A stretch of 64,000 bases of DNA from NCBI GenBank assembly GCA_022843955.1, contig JALHMQ010000004.1, positions 62,001 to 126,000 on the forward strand, given 5' to 3'. Of this stretch, positions 10,912 through 20,162 are shown one piece after another (the stretch's first letter is position 1; each line of letters starts with the position of its first letter). The notes beneath the pieces were generated by a model. That model had not been told where the DNA came from. It did no database searches and saw only the letters and a list, made by a program, of their open reading frames with translations. Position numbers and translations under genes: made by a program. The DNA comes from Burkholderiaceae bacterium (GTDB lineage: Bacteria > Pseudomonadota > Gammaproteobacteria > Burkholderiales > Burkholderiaceae_F).

Positions 10912-12192
10912 ATGACCCGCAGCAATGCCCTGTATGCCCAGTCCGGCGGCGTGACCGCCGTCATCAACGCCTCGGCCGCCGGGGTGATCGAGGCGTGGCG
11001 ACGCGCGGCCGCCAAGGACGCGAAACTCGGCAAGCTGTACGCCGGACGCAACGGCATCGTCGGCGTGCTGGCCGAAGACCTGATCGACACCACCCGAGAA
11101 ACGGACGCAGTGATCGCCGCGTTGCGCCACGTGCCGGGCGGCGCCTTCGGCTCCTGCCGCTTCAAGCTGGGCGACCCGGCCAAGCCGGAGGGCAAGGGCG
11201 CGGCGCAGTTCGACCGCCTGCTCGCGGTGTTCCAGGCGCACGCGATTCGTTACTTCTTCTACAACGGCGGCGGCGACTCGGCCGATACCTGCCTGAAGGT
11301 CTCGCAACTGGCCCTGGCGCGCGGCTATCCGCTGCAGGCGATCCATGTACCCAAGACGATCGACAACGATCTGCCGCTGACCGATACCTGCCCCGGTTTC
11401 GGCTCGGTGGCGAAATACGTGGCGGTGAGCACGCGCGAGGCGAGCCTGGATGTGGCGTCGATGGCTTCGACCTCGACGCGCGTGTTCGTGCTCGAGGTGA
11501 TGGGCCGCCATGCCGGCTGGATCGCCGCGGCAGCCGGGCTGGCCGATACGCCGACGCATCCGCTGCCGCTGTTGATCCTGCTGCCGGAGGTGCCGTTCGA
11601 CGAGACGCGCTTCCTCGACGCCGTGCGCGCGAAGGTCGATGCCTTTGGCTACTGCACCGTGGTGGCATCCGAAGGCGCGCAGACGGCCGATGGCAAGTTC
11701 CTGTCGGACCAGGGCTTGCGTGACGCCTTCGGCCACGCACAGCTGGGCGGCGTCGCACCGCTGCTGGCGGGCCTGGTCAAGGACCAACTCAAGCTCAAGG
11801 TGCATTGGGCGGTATCGGACTACCTGCAACGCTCGGCCCGGCACGTCGCCTCCGCCACCGACCTGGCGCAGGCGGTGGCGGTGGGCAAGGCCGCTGTCGC
11901 GCTGGCCATGAAGGGGCGCAACCGCGTGATGGCCACCATCGAGCGCACCGCGAACAAGCCGTATGCATGGCGTATCGGTGCCGCCGAGCTGGACAAGGTG
12001 GCCAACGTGGAGCGCACGATGCCGGCCGAGTTCATCGGCGCCGACGGCTATTCGATCACCCCGGCGGCGCGGCGCTACCTGCTGCCGCTGATCCAGGGCG
12101 AAGCCAAGGCGCCATGGCAGGACGGCCTGCCGCTGCACCCCACCCTCAAGCGCGCGCCCGTGGCGAAGAAGCTGCCGGCCTACGTCCCCTGA
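10912..12192 (+). CDS. pfp: PPi-dependent 6-phosphofructokinase
   Basis: 426 residues. Catalyses reversible phosphorylation of fructose 6-phosphate with pyrophosphate (glycolysis and gluconeogenesis in one enzyme). The substrate-binding loop reads PKTIDND (residues about 144-150), with Lys where ATP enzymes have Gly, and the phosphoryl-donor loop is GGGDSADT (about 121-128) in place of the ATP-type GGDGS. Both features favour PPi over ATP. MGRHAGWIAA (about 196-205) is the fructose 6-phosphate block. The start ATG lies nine bases after a weak GAGG; an upstream in-frame ATG at 10861 gives a non-homologous extension. Confidence 0.87.
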   Translation: MTRSNALYAQSGGVTAVINASAAGVIEAWRRAAAKDAKLGKLYAGRNGIVGVLAEDLIDTTRETDAVIAALRHVPGGAFGSCRFKLGDPAKPEGKGAAQFDRLLAVFQAHAIRYFFYNGGGDSADTCLKVSQLALARGYPLQAIHVPKTIDNDLPLTDTCPGFGSVAKYVAVSTREASLDVASMASTSTRVFVLEVMGRHAGWIAAAAGLADTPTHPLPLLILLPEVPFDETRFLDAVRAKVDAFGYCTVVASEGAQTADGKFLSDQGLRDAFGHAQLGGVAPLLAGLVKDQLKLKVHWAVSDYLQRSARHVASATDLAQAVAVGKAAVALAMKGRNRVMATIERTANKPYAWRIGAAELDKVANVERTMPAEFIGADGYSITPAARRYLLPLIQGEAKAPWQDGLPLHPTLKRAPVAKKLPAYVP

Positions 12193-12269
12193 CCCTCGCC
12201 TCTTGACGTTGGGTCCCTGACTGTTGCCTTTGAACCCGTGCGCCATGGCGGCGCACGCGGCGCAGATGG

Positions 12270-12743
12270 CTAGTTCGGGTAGTCGCCGCCGATGAACGAA
12301 CTCAGGCTGACGATGGTCTCGGCCTGCTGCGCCACCACCGAGCGCACCAGGTCGCCGATGCTGAGCACGCCGACCACCTGATCATCTTCGACCACCGGCA
12401 AATGGCGGATCGAATGCTGGGTCATCACATGCATGCACTCGCTCAGGCTGGCCTGCGGCGTCACCGTGATGACCGGCGACGACATGATTTCCTCGACCCG
12501 CGTTTCCTTGGACGCGCGGCCCAGCAGCGCCACCTTGCGCGTGTAGTCGCGCTCCGACACGATGCCGACCAGCGTCTGCCCTTTCATCACCAGCAGCGCG
12601 CCGACCCGGCACTCGGTCATCTTGAAGATCGCGTCGTAGACCGTCTCCTGCGCGGTGACGGCATGCACGAGCTTGCCTTTGGCCTCCAGCATGTCGGCCG
12701 CGGTGCCTTTGAGCGTGACCGGAACCTTCGATCTGAGAATCAT
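12270..12743 (-). CDS. Two-CBS-domain protein
   Basis: 157 residues made almost only of a CBS pair (about 17-72 and 82-140), a module that binds adenine nucleotides. ERDYTRKVALLGR ends CBS1 and SIGDLVRSVV ends CBS2, both typical. Probably a cytosolic energy sensor; the partner is unknown. AAGGAGG sits six bases upstream of ATG 12743, which decides that start over the ATG 45 bases further up. It lies downstream of nuoN on the same strand with a 108-base gap. Confidence 0.85.
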   Translation of the reverse strand: MILRSKVPVTLKGTAADMLEAKGKLVHAVTAQETVYDAIFKMTECRVGALLVMKGQTLVGIVSERDYTRKVALLGRASKETRVEEIMSSPVITVTPQASLSECMHVMTQHSIRHLPVVEDDQVVGVLSIGDLVRSVVAQQAETIVSLSSFIGGDYPN

Positions 12744-12851
12744 CCGTGCCTCCTTGGTGTCGACTTCGCGCGAGCGACTTGTTTTCATCCTAGCAACCTA
12801 CCGCCCTGCCAGCGCCTGGCGTCACGTGCATCTGCCGTACCGCGACCGCGA

Positions 12852-14165
12852 TCAGACGGTCGCCTCGACCCGCGTCGGCTCGGGCGCGCTTGTCGCCTGC
12901 ACTGCGGCATCGGTTCGGAACAGGCGCACCACGATCGCGAGGTAATAAGTCAGGCCCAGGAAGCTGCCGACAAAGGCCAGGATCGCCACCATCAGGTGCC
13001 CCGAGGCGATGACCGACGTGAACACGAACAGCTTGGCGAAGAAGCCGGGCAGGGGCGGCATGCCGGCCAGCGACAGCACCGACAGCGCCAGCACCGTGGC
13101 CGCAAGCGGGTGGCGGGCAAAGCCGCCGTCGAGCCGCTGCAGCTCGTCGTCATCGCCGGGGCACAGCACCGCAAAGCTCGCGCAGGCGAGCACCGTCGCC
13201 AGCGCGTAGAAGGCGACGTACCAGAGCAGGTCGTCGGCGCGGCTGCCGGTGACATCGAGTAGGGCGAAGATCATGTAGCCGGCGTGGGCGATCGAGGAGT
13301 AGGCCAGCATCCGCTTGAAGCGTCGCTGGCCGAAGGCGGCGATGTTGCCGAAGCCGATCGACACCACCGCCAGCGCGGCGACGATCATCACCAGCGGACC
13401 CTCCAGCGACGTGGCGGCGAACACACGCGCCAGCGCCAGGATCACCGCGCCCTTGACCACCGAGGCCAGCAGCGCGGTGACATGGATGCGTGCACTGGCG
13501 TAGGCATCGGGTGCCCAGGCGTGGAACGGGAACACCGCGGCCTTGAGGAACAGACCGCTCATCACGAGCAAGGTCGCGGCCAGGTCCTGGGCGCGACCGC
13601 TGGCCAGCGACGCACCGAACGTATCGAGCGACAGCGAGCCAGTGCTGCCGTAGGACAACGACACGCCGAACAGCAGCAGCGCGCTGGCCACCGAGGACAG
13701 CAGCAGGTACTTGAACGCCCCTTCGGCAGCCACGCCGCGCCCGCAGCCATGCACCATCAGCGCAAACGCCGGCAGCGAGAGCATCTCGATGCCGAGGAAC
13801 AGCGACGCGAAGCCGGCGCTGTCCATCATGATCAGCGCGCCGAACAGCGCGCAGGCGAGCAGCAGCCAGGTCTTGTAGGTGGCGCGCGCAGGAAAGGCCA
13901 GCGCCAGCGCCAGGCCACAGCCGAGGATCACGAGCTTGGCCAGCTGCGCAAAGCGATCGATGCGGATCTCGCCCGGCACGATGTCGGCGACATAGCCGGT
14001 CGCCAACTGGTGCAGCAGCGCCGCACCGGCTGCCAGCATGGTGGCGATGAAGGCGATGCGCGCCAGCGTCGGCGCTGCGCGGAAAATCTCCAGCAGCATC
14101 AGCACCACCATCAGGCCAAGCACCAGATGGTCCGCCAGCAGCCCGTAGAAGAAGTCAGCGGCCAT
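12852..14165 (-). CDS. nuoN: NADH-quinone oxidoreductase subunit N
   Basis: 437-residue antiporter-like proton-translocating membrane subunit of complex I with about 13-14 helices. The lysine-bearing discontinuous helix region FLKAAVFPFHAWAPDAYASA (about 207-226) and the CAYSSIAHAGYM-like helix (LAYSSIAHAGYMIFALLD) are recognisable. It is somewhat shorter than the usual 480-490 residues. Its start overlaps the nuoM stop by 11 bases. Last gene of the operon. Confidence 0.95.
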   Translation of the reverse strand: MAADFFYGLLADHLVLGLMVVLMLLEIFRAAPTLARIAFIATMLAAGAALLHQLATGYVADIVPGEIRIDRFAQLAKLVILGCGLALALAFPARATYKTWLLLACALFGALIMMDSAGFASLFLGIEMLSLPAFALMVHGCGRGVAAEGAFKYLLLSSVASALLLFGVSLSYGSTGSLSLDTFGASLASGRAQDLAATLLVMSGLFLKAAVFPFHAWAPDAYASARIHVTALLASVVKGAVILALARVFAATSLEGPLVMIVAALAVVSIGFGNIAAFGQRRFKRMLAYSSIAHAGYMIFALLDVTGSRADDLLWYVAFYALATVLACASFAVLCPGDDDELQRLDGGFARHPLAATVLALSVLSLAGMPPLPGFFAKLFVFTSVIASGHLMVAILAFVGSFLGLTYYLAIVVRLFRTDAAVQATSAPEPTRVEATV

Positions 14166-15705
14166 GGCTGTCCTTGCCGACCGCCATCTGCGGCGCCGCC
14201 TGCGCCGGCACCGGACCGACGCTGAAGCTGGCCAAATGCGACACCGCGTTCTGCACCTTGGTCATCATCGGCGCCGGCCAGACGCCGATCCACAGGATGA
14301 GCAGCAGCAGCGGCGCAAAGGCCACCGCTTCGCGCGCACTCAGATCTGGCAGGCGCGCGCCGCCGGGCGGACCGAACACCAGCATGCGGGCAAAGCGCAG
14401 CATGTAGCCGGCACCCAGCACCACCGCAGCCGCGGCCAGAAGTGCCGCGGCCAGCCGCAGCCCACCGGCATTGGCCTGCCATGCGGCTAGACCCTCGGTG
14501 AAGGCGCCGAGCAGGATCAGGAACTCAGCAGTGAAGCCGCTGGTGAGCGGCAGCGCCAGCGAGGTGAGCACGAACAGCATGGTGAGCACCGCCAGGCGCG
14601 GCGCACGCGAGGCGAGCGCCGACAGGTGCTGATAGCCGGCGCCGGCACGTTGTTCGAGCAGACCGAGCAGCAGGAACAGGCCGGCCACGGCCACACCATG
14701 GCTAAGCATCTGGAACATCGCGCCGTGCAGCGCGCTGTGCTGGAAGCTGAATACGCCGAGCACGATGAAGCCCATGTGGCTGAGCGACGAGTAGGCGATC
14801 AAGAGCTTCAGATCCTGCTGGCGCAGCGCCAGCACCGCGCCGTAGAGGATGCTCGCGACCGCCAGCAGCACCATGGTCGGCGCCGCCACCGGCGCCACGT
14901 CGGGGCACAGCGGCAGCGCCAGCTTGATCAAACCGAAAGCGCCCATCTTGGACAGCAGACCCGCCATCAGCGCGGTGCCCGAGGTCGACGCCTGGCCGTA
15001 GGTCAGCGGCAGCCAGGCATGAAACGGAAACAGCGGGCTCTTGATCGCGCAGGCCAGCACGATCGCGCCGAACACGAAGGCCTGCTTGGCCGGCGACAGA
15101 TGCAGGCCGTACAGCGCCTCGTAGTCGAACGACCAGTAGCCGAACGCGTTGAAGTGCTCGACGCCGAGCAGGATCACCGCTGCCAGCAGCAGCACGCTGC
15201 CCGCCATCGTGTAGAGGAAGAAGGTGATCGCCGCGCGGCGGCGCTGCGGTCCGCCGAACACCAGGATCAGCAGCAGCATCGGGATCAGCACAGCCTCCCA
15301 GAACACGAAGAACACGACCAGGTTCTGCGCCAGGAAGGTGCCGAGCAGGCAGGCCTGCAGCGCCAGCATCAAGCCCAGATAGAGCCGGCGCTGCGCTTCG
15401 ACGCTGCGCCACATGCAGGCCAGTACCACCGGAAACAGCAGCGCGGTGAGCAGCAGCAGGTAGACGTTGAAGCCGTCGACGCCGAAGTGCAGGCCGACGC
15501 CGAGGGCGTGCATGAAACGCAGGTTGATTGCCGGCACGCCTGCGCCGGCGCCGTCAAAGCCGGCGAACACGACGCTGGCGAGCACCAGCACCGCCAGCAT
15601 CAACGCCAGCGCCAGCACGCGCGCCACGCGCACACCGGCAAGCGGCACCAGCAGCGCGCCGGCCAGCGGCAGCAGCAGGATCAGCGGCAGCAGCGCTTCA
15701 CGCAT
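14155..15705 (-). CDS. nuoM: NADH-quinone oxidoreductase subunit M
   Basis: 516-residue proton-pumping antiporter-like subunit. The conserved glutamate of helix 5 is in VFWEAVLIPMLLL (about 135). The helix 7 lysine region reads KSPLFPFHAWLPLTYGQAST where most homologues have WLPDAHVEAPT, so the usual Asp, His and Glu at this spot are replaced; this is a lineage-marking difference. The start overlaps nuoL by eight bases and the stop overlaps nuoN. Confidence 0.95.
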   Translation of the reverse strand: MREALLPLILLLPLAGALLVPLAGVRVARVLALALMLAVLVLASVVFAGFDGAGAGVPAINLRFMHALGVGLHFGVDGFNVYLLLLTALLFPVVLACMWRSVEAQRRLYLGLMLALQACLLGTFLAQNLVVFFVFWEAVLIPMLLLILVFGGPQRRRAAITFFLYTMAGSVLLLAAVILLGVEHFNAFGYWSFDYEALYGLHLSPAKQAFVFGAIVLACAIKSPLFPFHAWLPLTYGQASTSGTALMAGLLSKMGAFGLIKLALPLCPDVAPVAAPTMVLLAVASILYGAVLALRQQDLKLLIAYSSLSHMGFIVLGVFSFQHSALHGAMFQMLSHGVAVAGLFLLLGLLEQRAGAGYQHLSALASRAPRLAVLTMLFVLTSLALPLTSGFTAEFLILLGAFTEGLAAWQANAGGLRLAAALLAAAAVVLGAGYMLRFARMLVFGPPGGARLPDLSAREAVAFAPLLLLILWIGVWPAPMMTKVQNAVSHLASFSVGPVPAQAAPQMAVGKDSHGR

Positions 15706-17623
15706 TGAGCGCTCCCCAGCCGAGGATCACCACCAGACCAATCAGCGCGTAGAACACGTAGGCCTGCAAGTCGCCCGTCTGCAAACGGGCGAACAGGCGC
15801 GCGGCCACCGGTGCTGCGCGTGCCGGCGACGCGATGGTGGCAGCTGCCAGCGCCGACTCGACCTTGCGCGCGAACACCGCGACCGACAGCCAGGCCACGA
15901 AGCGGACGATCACGCGCTCGTAGAACGCATCGACGTAGTAGCCGTGGCTCACCCAGCGGCGCAACAAACCCGGTTGCACAACGCGGGTGGCGGCAGGCGC
16001 AGCGCGATCGCTCGCACGGCCGTAGACCCACCAGGCGAGCGCGATGCCCAGCGCTGCCACCCCCACCGCGATGACCATCAACACGGCCTCGGTGCTGTGG
16101 GCAACATCGGCACGCGGCGTGGCGTGACCGAGCACCGGTTCGAGGAAGTCGTAGAACGGCGCAGTCACGCCGAACAACTCGCGCCAGAACAGCGGCAGCC
16201 CGATCAGGCCCGCCAGGACCGATCCCACCGCGAGGACGCCGAGCACGATCGACATCGTGGGCGGCGGTTCATGGATGCCGTGCCGGCGCTCCGCGCTCAC
16301 GTTATCCGCACCGAAGAAGGTGAGGAAGATCGCGCGGAACATATAGAACGCGGTGAGAAACGATGCCGCGCTGGCGACCAGCCACAGCAGTGGCGAGCCG
16401 CCGGCGGCCGACCACGCCGTCCACAGAATCTCGTCCTTGGAGAAAAAGCCCGCGAACGGCGGCACGCCGCACAGCGCCAGCGTGGCAAGCAGGAACACGC
16501 CGAAGGTGAACGGCATCCGGCGCGCCAGCGCACCCATCTTGCGCATGTCTTCCTCGCCGTGCAGTGCATGCAGCACGGCCCCGGCGCCGAGGAACAGGCA
16601 GGCCTTGAAGAACGCGTGCGTGGTGAGGTGGAACATGCCGACCGAGAATGCGCCCAGGCCGCAGGCCATGATCATCAGGCCGATCTGCGACATCGTCGAA
16701 TAGGCGAGCACCTTTTTCAGGTTGAACTCGGTCACGCCCATGCTGGCGCCGACGAGCGCCGTGATGGCACCGAGCCAGGCGACGATCATCATCGCGTCGT
16801 CGGTCTGCAGGAACACGCCGCTCAGGCGCGACAGCAGGTACACGCCCGCGGTCACCATGGTGGCCGCATGGATCAGGGCGGAGACCGGCGTCGGGCCGGC
16901 CATCGCATCGGGCAGCCAGACATGCAACGGGATCTGCGCCGACTTGCCGCAGGCGCCCACCAGAAGCAGCAGACCGATAGCGGTCGTCACCCAGGCCGCG
17001 GGCGGCGTGGCCGAGAAGAACGCATTGATCTCCTGGAAGTCGAGCGTGCCGGCGTAGGCGAGCAACAGGAAGGCGGCGAGCAGGAAGCCGGCATCGCCCA
17101 CCCGGTTGACGATGAACGCCTTCAGGCCGGCCGCGGTCTTGGCGTCGTCGTCGAACCAGAAGCCGATCAGCAGGTACGACGCCAGGCCCACCCCCTCCCA
17201 GCCGATGAACAGCATGACGACGTTCTTGCCCAGCACCAGCAGCAGCATGAAGAACAGAAACAGGTTCAGGTAGGCGAAGTAGCGCGAGTAACTCTTGTCC
17301 TCGTGCATGTAGCCGATCGAGTAGATGTGGATCAGCGTGCCGATGCCGGTCACCACCAGGCACATCACGGCGGCCACCTGATCGAAGTACAGCGCGGCGT
17401 CGAGCTTGAACCCGGGCATCGCGGCCCAGGTGTACAGCGTTGCAACGATCGGCGTCTGGCTCGCCAGCAGATCGAGAAACAGCACGACCGTGAGCGCGAA
17501 CGAGGCAGCGGGCAGCCCGCAGGCCACCCAGGACACCACGCCCTTGGGCAGGCGTGCGCCGACGATGCCGTTGATCAGAAAACCGATCAGCGGCAGCAGC
17601 GGAATCAGGGCCAGGGAGTTCAT
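15698..17623 (-). CDS. nuoL: NADH-quinone oxidoreductase subunit L
   Basis: 641-residue distal proton-pumping subunit with the long lateral helix at its C-terminus. Canonical helix 7 block GKSAQIPLHVWLPDAMAGPTPVSALIHAATM is present in full (about 225-255), as are FIGWEGVGLASYLLIGFW (helix 5, about 135-152) and the C-terminal transverse helix region. Starts four bases after nuoK with GAGG upstream. Confidence 0.97.
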   Translation of the reverse strand: MNSLALIPLLPLIGFLINGIVGARLPKGVVSWVACGLPAASFALTVVLFLDLLASQTPIVATLYTWAAMPGFKLDAALYFDQVAAVMCLVVTGIGTLIHIYSIGYMHEDKSYSRYFAYLNLFLFFMLLLVLGKNVVMLFIGWEGVGLASYLLIGFWFDDDAKTAAGLKAFIVNRVGDAGFLLAAFLLLAYAGTLDFQEINAFFSATPPAAWVTTAIGLLLLVGACGKSAQIPLHVWLPDAMAGPTPVSALIHAATMVTAGVYLLSRLSGVFLQTDDAMMIVAWLGAITALVGASMGVTEFNLKKVLAYSTMSQIGLMIMACGLGAFSVGMFHLTTHAFFKACLFLGAGAVLHALHGEEDMRKMGALARRMPFTFGVFLLATLALCGVPPFAGFFSKDEILWTAWSAAGGSPLLWLVASAASFLTAFYMFRAIFLTFFGADNVSAERRHGIHEPPPTMSIVLGVLAVGSVLAGLIGLPLFWRELFGVTAPFYDFLEPVLGHATPRADVAHSTEAVLMVIAVGVAALGIALAWWVYGRASDRAAPAATRVVQPGLLRRWVSHGYYVDAFYERVIVRFVAWLSVAVFARKVESALAAATIASPARAAPVAARLFARLQTGDLQAYVFYALIGLVVILGWGALNA

Positions 17624-17627
17624 CGCC

Positions 17628-17933
17628 TCAACCCTTCAGTTCCTGCTCGGCCGCCATGTCCAGCGAACCGCGCCGCTTGACCAGCAGCACCACGATCGCC
17701 ATCGCCAGCGCGATCTCGCAGGTGGCGGCGACGTAGATGAAGAACGTCATCGCCGCACCGTGCAGGCTCTGGCTGGTGGCGGCGGCGGCGACGAAGCTCA
17801 ACACCACGGCGTTGAGCATGATCTCCAGGCTCATGATCACCACCAGCAGGTTGCGGCGGATCATCACGCCGGCCAGCCCCATGGAAAAAAGGAGCACCGA
17901 CAGCATGATGAGGATTTCGTAGCGGTTGATCAC
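17628..17933 (-). CDS. nuoK: NADH-quinone oxidoreductase subunit K
   Basis: 101 residues, three membrane helices, the normal family size. Proton-channel glutamates sit in IMSLEIMLNAV (about 36) and the ATCEIALAMAIVVLL helix (about 72), both conserved. The start is GTG 17933, which overlaps the nuoJ stop as GTGA and has GGAAGGA upstream. Confidence 0.94.
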   Translation of the reverse strand: MINRYEILIMLSVLLFSMGLAGVMIRRNLLVVIMSLEIMLNAVVLSFVAAAATSQSLHGAAMTFFIYVAATCEIALAMAIVVLLVKRRGSLDMAAEQELKG

Positions 17934-18424
17934 TGTCCTTCCCGGATGACCGTCCAGGCCGAAACGATGCCGATGAGCAGCAGCACGGTGGCCAGTTCGA
18001 AGTGGAACCAGTACTGCTTCATGAAGGCGATCGAGAACGCGCTGAAGGCGAAGGGCGGTGCCGCCGCTGCGGCGACCGCGGTGTCGGGGCCGATGCGCCC
18101 GAGCAGCAGGGTCAGGGTGGCGGCCACCAGCACCGCAACCACCAGCGCCGGCAGGGTGAGCCGTGAGAACACCGTGCGGTAGGACGCATCTCGATCGTCG
18201 AGCAGCATGATCGTGTAGACCATGAAGACCATCACCGCGCCGACGTAGATGAGCACCTGGAACAGCGCCACCACGTGCACCGACAGCAGCGCGAAGATCG
18301 CCGCCAGGCAGATCATGTGCGCCACCAGGGCCAGCGCGGCGCGCATCGGCTGGCGCAGCATCACCACGAGGCCGGCGCACAGCAGCGCGAGCAGGCCGAA
18401 GAAGACGATGAAGGCGTCGGTCAT
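17930..18424 (-). CDS. nuoJ: NADH-quinone oxidoreductase subunit J
   Basis: 164-residue membrane subunit with five predicted helices; helix 3 (LFQVLIYVGAVMVFMVYTIMLL, about 55-76) carries the conserved Tyr/Gly kink that links quinone chemistry to pumping. Shorter than the roughly 200 residues common in betaproteobacteria. The start ATG overlaps the nuoI stop as ATGA. Confidence 0.93.
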   Translation of the reverse strand: MTDAFIVFFGLLALLCAGLVVMLRQPMRAALALVAHMICLAAIFALLSVHVVALFQVLIYVGAVMVFMVYTIMLLDDRDASYRTVFSRLTLPALVVAVLVAATLTLLLGRIGPDTAVAAAAAPPFAFSAFSIAFMKQYWFHFELATVLLLIGIVSAWTVIREGQ

Positions 18425-19011
18425 CGGTGCGCCTCGCGCGGCGGTGCCGCGTCCGGATACGGTTTGCGCGGATCGGACATCGGCTGCCACTGGGTGAGCA
18501 GATCGATCTTGCCCCACATGACGTCGCGGTCGAAACCCGGCAAATTGGGCACTTCCTTGGCCATCCTGATCGCATCTTCGGGGCAGGCTTCGACGCAGAA
18601 ACCGCAGAAGATGCAGCGCGAGTAGTCGATCTCGAACCGCTCGGGCGACTTCGGGTGCGCGCGATCGCCGAAGTTGCCGGTCGCCACGATCTCGATGCAG
18701 TAGGCGGGGCACACCGTCGCGCACATGTTGCAGGAGACGCACTGCACTTCGCCGTTGCTGCGCAGGGTCAGCACGTGACGGCCGCGGTTGATCGGCGAGT
18801 AGTCGGCGCGGATCTCTTCCGGGTAGTACGCGGTGAGCGCGCCCTTGCGGAAGGTGAGCCATTTCCACATGTTGGCGAGGAACACGCCGCCGGTGATCGT
18901 CATGCCGCGCACGATCTCCGGCACGAACAAGCGCTCCCACAATCCGAGCGTGGGCTCGTTCCAGTACTTCTTCTTGGCGGGCCGAGGGTTCACTGGAGTC
19001 ACAGCGTCCAC
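18421..19011 (-). CDS. nuoI: NADH-quinone oxidoreductase subunit I, 2x[4Fe-4S]
   Basis: 196 residues. Ligands for cluster N6a/N6b: C91, C94, C97, C101 and C133, C136, C139, C143. The N-terminus (about 25-60) inserts an amphipathic segment VRGMTITGGVFLANMW, and the region around the first motif (YSPINRGRHVL, CVSCNMCATVCPAYC) differs from the standard beta/gamma NuoI, resembling deltaproteobacterial forms. The start overlaps the nuoH end by 13 bases. Confidence 0.95.
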   Translation of the reverse strand: MDAVTPVNPRPAKKKYWNEPTLGLWERLFVPEIVRGMTITGGVFLANMWKWLTFRKGALTAYYPEEIRADYSPINRGRHVLTLRSNGEVQCVSCNMCATVCPAYCIEIVATGNFGDRAHPKSPERFEIDYSRCIFCGFCVEACPEDAIRMAKEVPNLPGFDRDVMWGKIDLLTQWQPMSDPRKPYPDAAPPREAHR

Positions 19012-20162
19012 CAGCGCACCACGGCGGTGACCACGAGGTTGGCTGCGGCAAACGGCAGCAGGAACTTCCAGCCCAGCGCCATCAACTGGTCATAGCGAAA
19101 GCGCGGCAGCGTCCAGCGCACCTGGATCTGCACGCAACCCACCAGGAACACCTTGGCCGAGAAAGCGAACACCTGCAGCATCACCACCGCGAAGTGCGGC
19201 AGGTCCCAGGTGCTGCCCCAGGGGAACACGAATCCCTGATCGGTCAGCCACGGCAGGCTGTAGCCGCCCAGGAAGACCGTGACCACCAGCGCGGAAATGA
19301 CGGCGATCTCGATGAACTCGCTGAGCAGGAACAGGCCCATTTTCATCGAGGTGTACTCGGTGAAGTAGCCCGAGACGAGTTCCGACTCGCACTCGGGCAG
19401 GTCGAACGGCACGCGCTTGTTCTCGGCGATCGAGGCGGTCAGGAACACGAGGAACGCGATCGGCTGCAGGAAGATGCCCCAGGCCGGAAGGCCGGCCACC
19501 AGCGGCTGCGCCTGCCACTTGACCATCTCGTTCAGATCGAGCGTGCCGTAGGTAACCACCATGGCGATCAGCGCCATGCCCATCGCCACTTCGTAGGAGA
19601 TCATCTGCGACGCCGCACGGGCGGCGCCGAGCATCGAGAACTTGTTGTTTGACGACCAGCCGGCGAGCATGGTGCCGAGGATGCCGATGCCCGAGATGGC
19701 GAGCACGAACAGGATGCCGGCATCCAGGCTGGCCACCTGCATCGCGTAGGCGCGCTCGCCGAAGAACGCAGCCAGATCGCGCGACAGGCCGGGGAACCAG
19801 TCGGGGCTGAGCAACTGGCCCGGCATCACCGTGCCGCCAAATGGCACCACCGCGAACACCAGCAGCACCGGCACCGCCGCCAGCCAGGGCGCGAGGTTGT
19901 AGCAGAAGCGGTCGTACGTCTGCGGCGTGAAGTTTTCCTTCAGCAGCATCTTGGCGCCGTCGGCCAGGCCGTGAAAAAGTCCCCAGGCGGTCAGCTTGAT
20001 CTGCGTGTACGGAATGCGGATGTACGCGCGATTGGCGCCGATGCGATCAGCGGTGATCGCCGACAGCTTGCGCTCCACCCAGGTGAAAATGGTGGCGATC
20101 GACAGCAGGAACACGATCACGTAGACCATGAACGTGCCGTGGACGATGAGGTCCTGGATCAC
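18999..20162 (-). CDS. nuoH: NADH-quinone oxidoreductase subunit H
   Basis: 387-residue membrane subunit forming the quinone chamber with NuoB and NuoD. Conserved blocks: VERKLSAITADRIGANRAY (about 29-47; most homologues have RIGPNR), AENKRVPFDLPECESELVSGYFTEYTSMK (about 247-275) with the acidic residues of the E-channel. The start is GTG 20162 overlapping the nuoG stop as GTGA. The longer-than-usual periplasmic loop (about 105-140) is another non-standard feature. Confidence 0.96.
   Translation of the reverse strand: MIQDLIVHGTFMVYVIVFLLSIATIFTWVERKLSAITADRIGANRAYIRIPYTQIKLTAWGLFHGLADGAKMLLKENFTPQTYDRFCYNLAPWLAAVPVLLVFAVVPFGGTVMPGQLLSPDWFPGLSRDLAAFFGERAYAMQVASLDAGILFVLAISGIGILGTMLAGWSSNNKFSMLGAARAASQMISYEVAMGMALIAMVVTYGTLDLNEMVKWQAQPLVAGLPAWGIFLQPIAFLVFLTASIAENKRVPFDLPECESELVSGYFTEYTSMKMGLFLLSEFIEIAVISALVVTVFLGGYSLPWLTDQGFVFPWGSTWDLPHFAVVMLQVFAFSAKVFLVGCVQIQVRWTLPRFRYDQLMALGWKFLLPFAAANLVVTAVVRWWTL

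Noticed and set aside
15467-17680. 737-codon open frame on the plus strand
   Set aside because: Antisense to nuoL and nuoM; Gln/Arg/His-rich with no domain.
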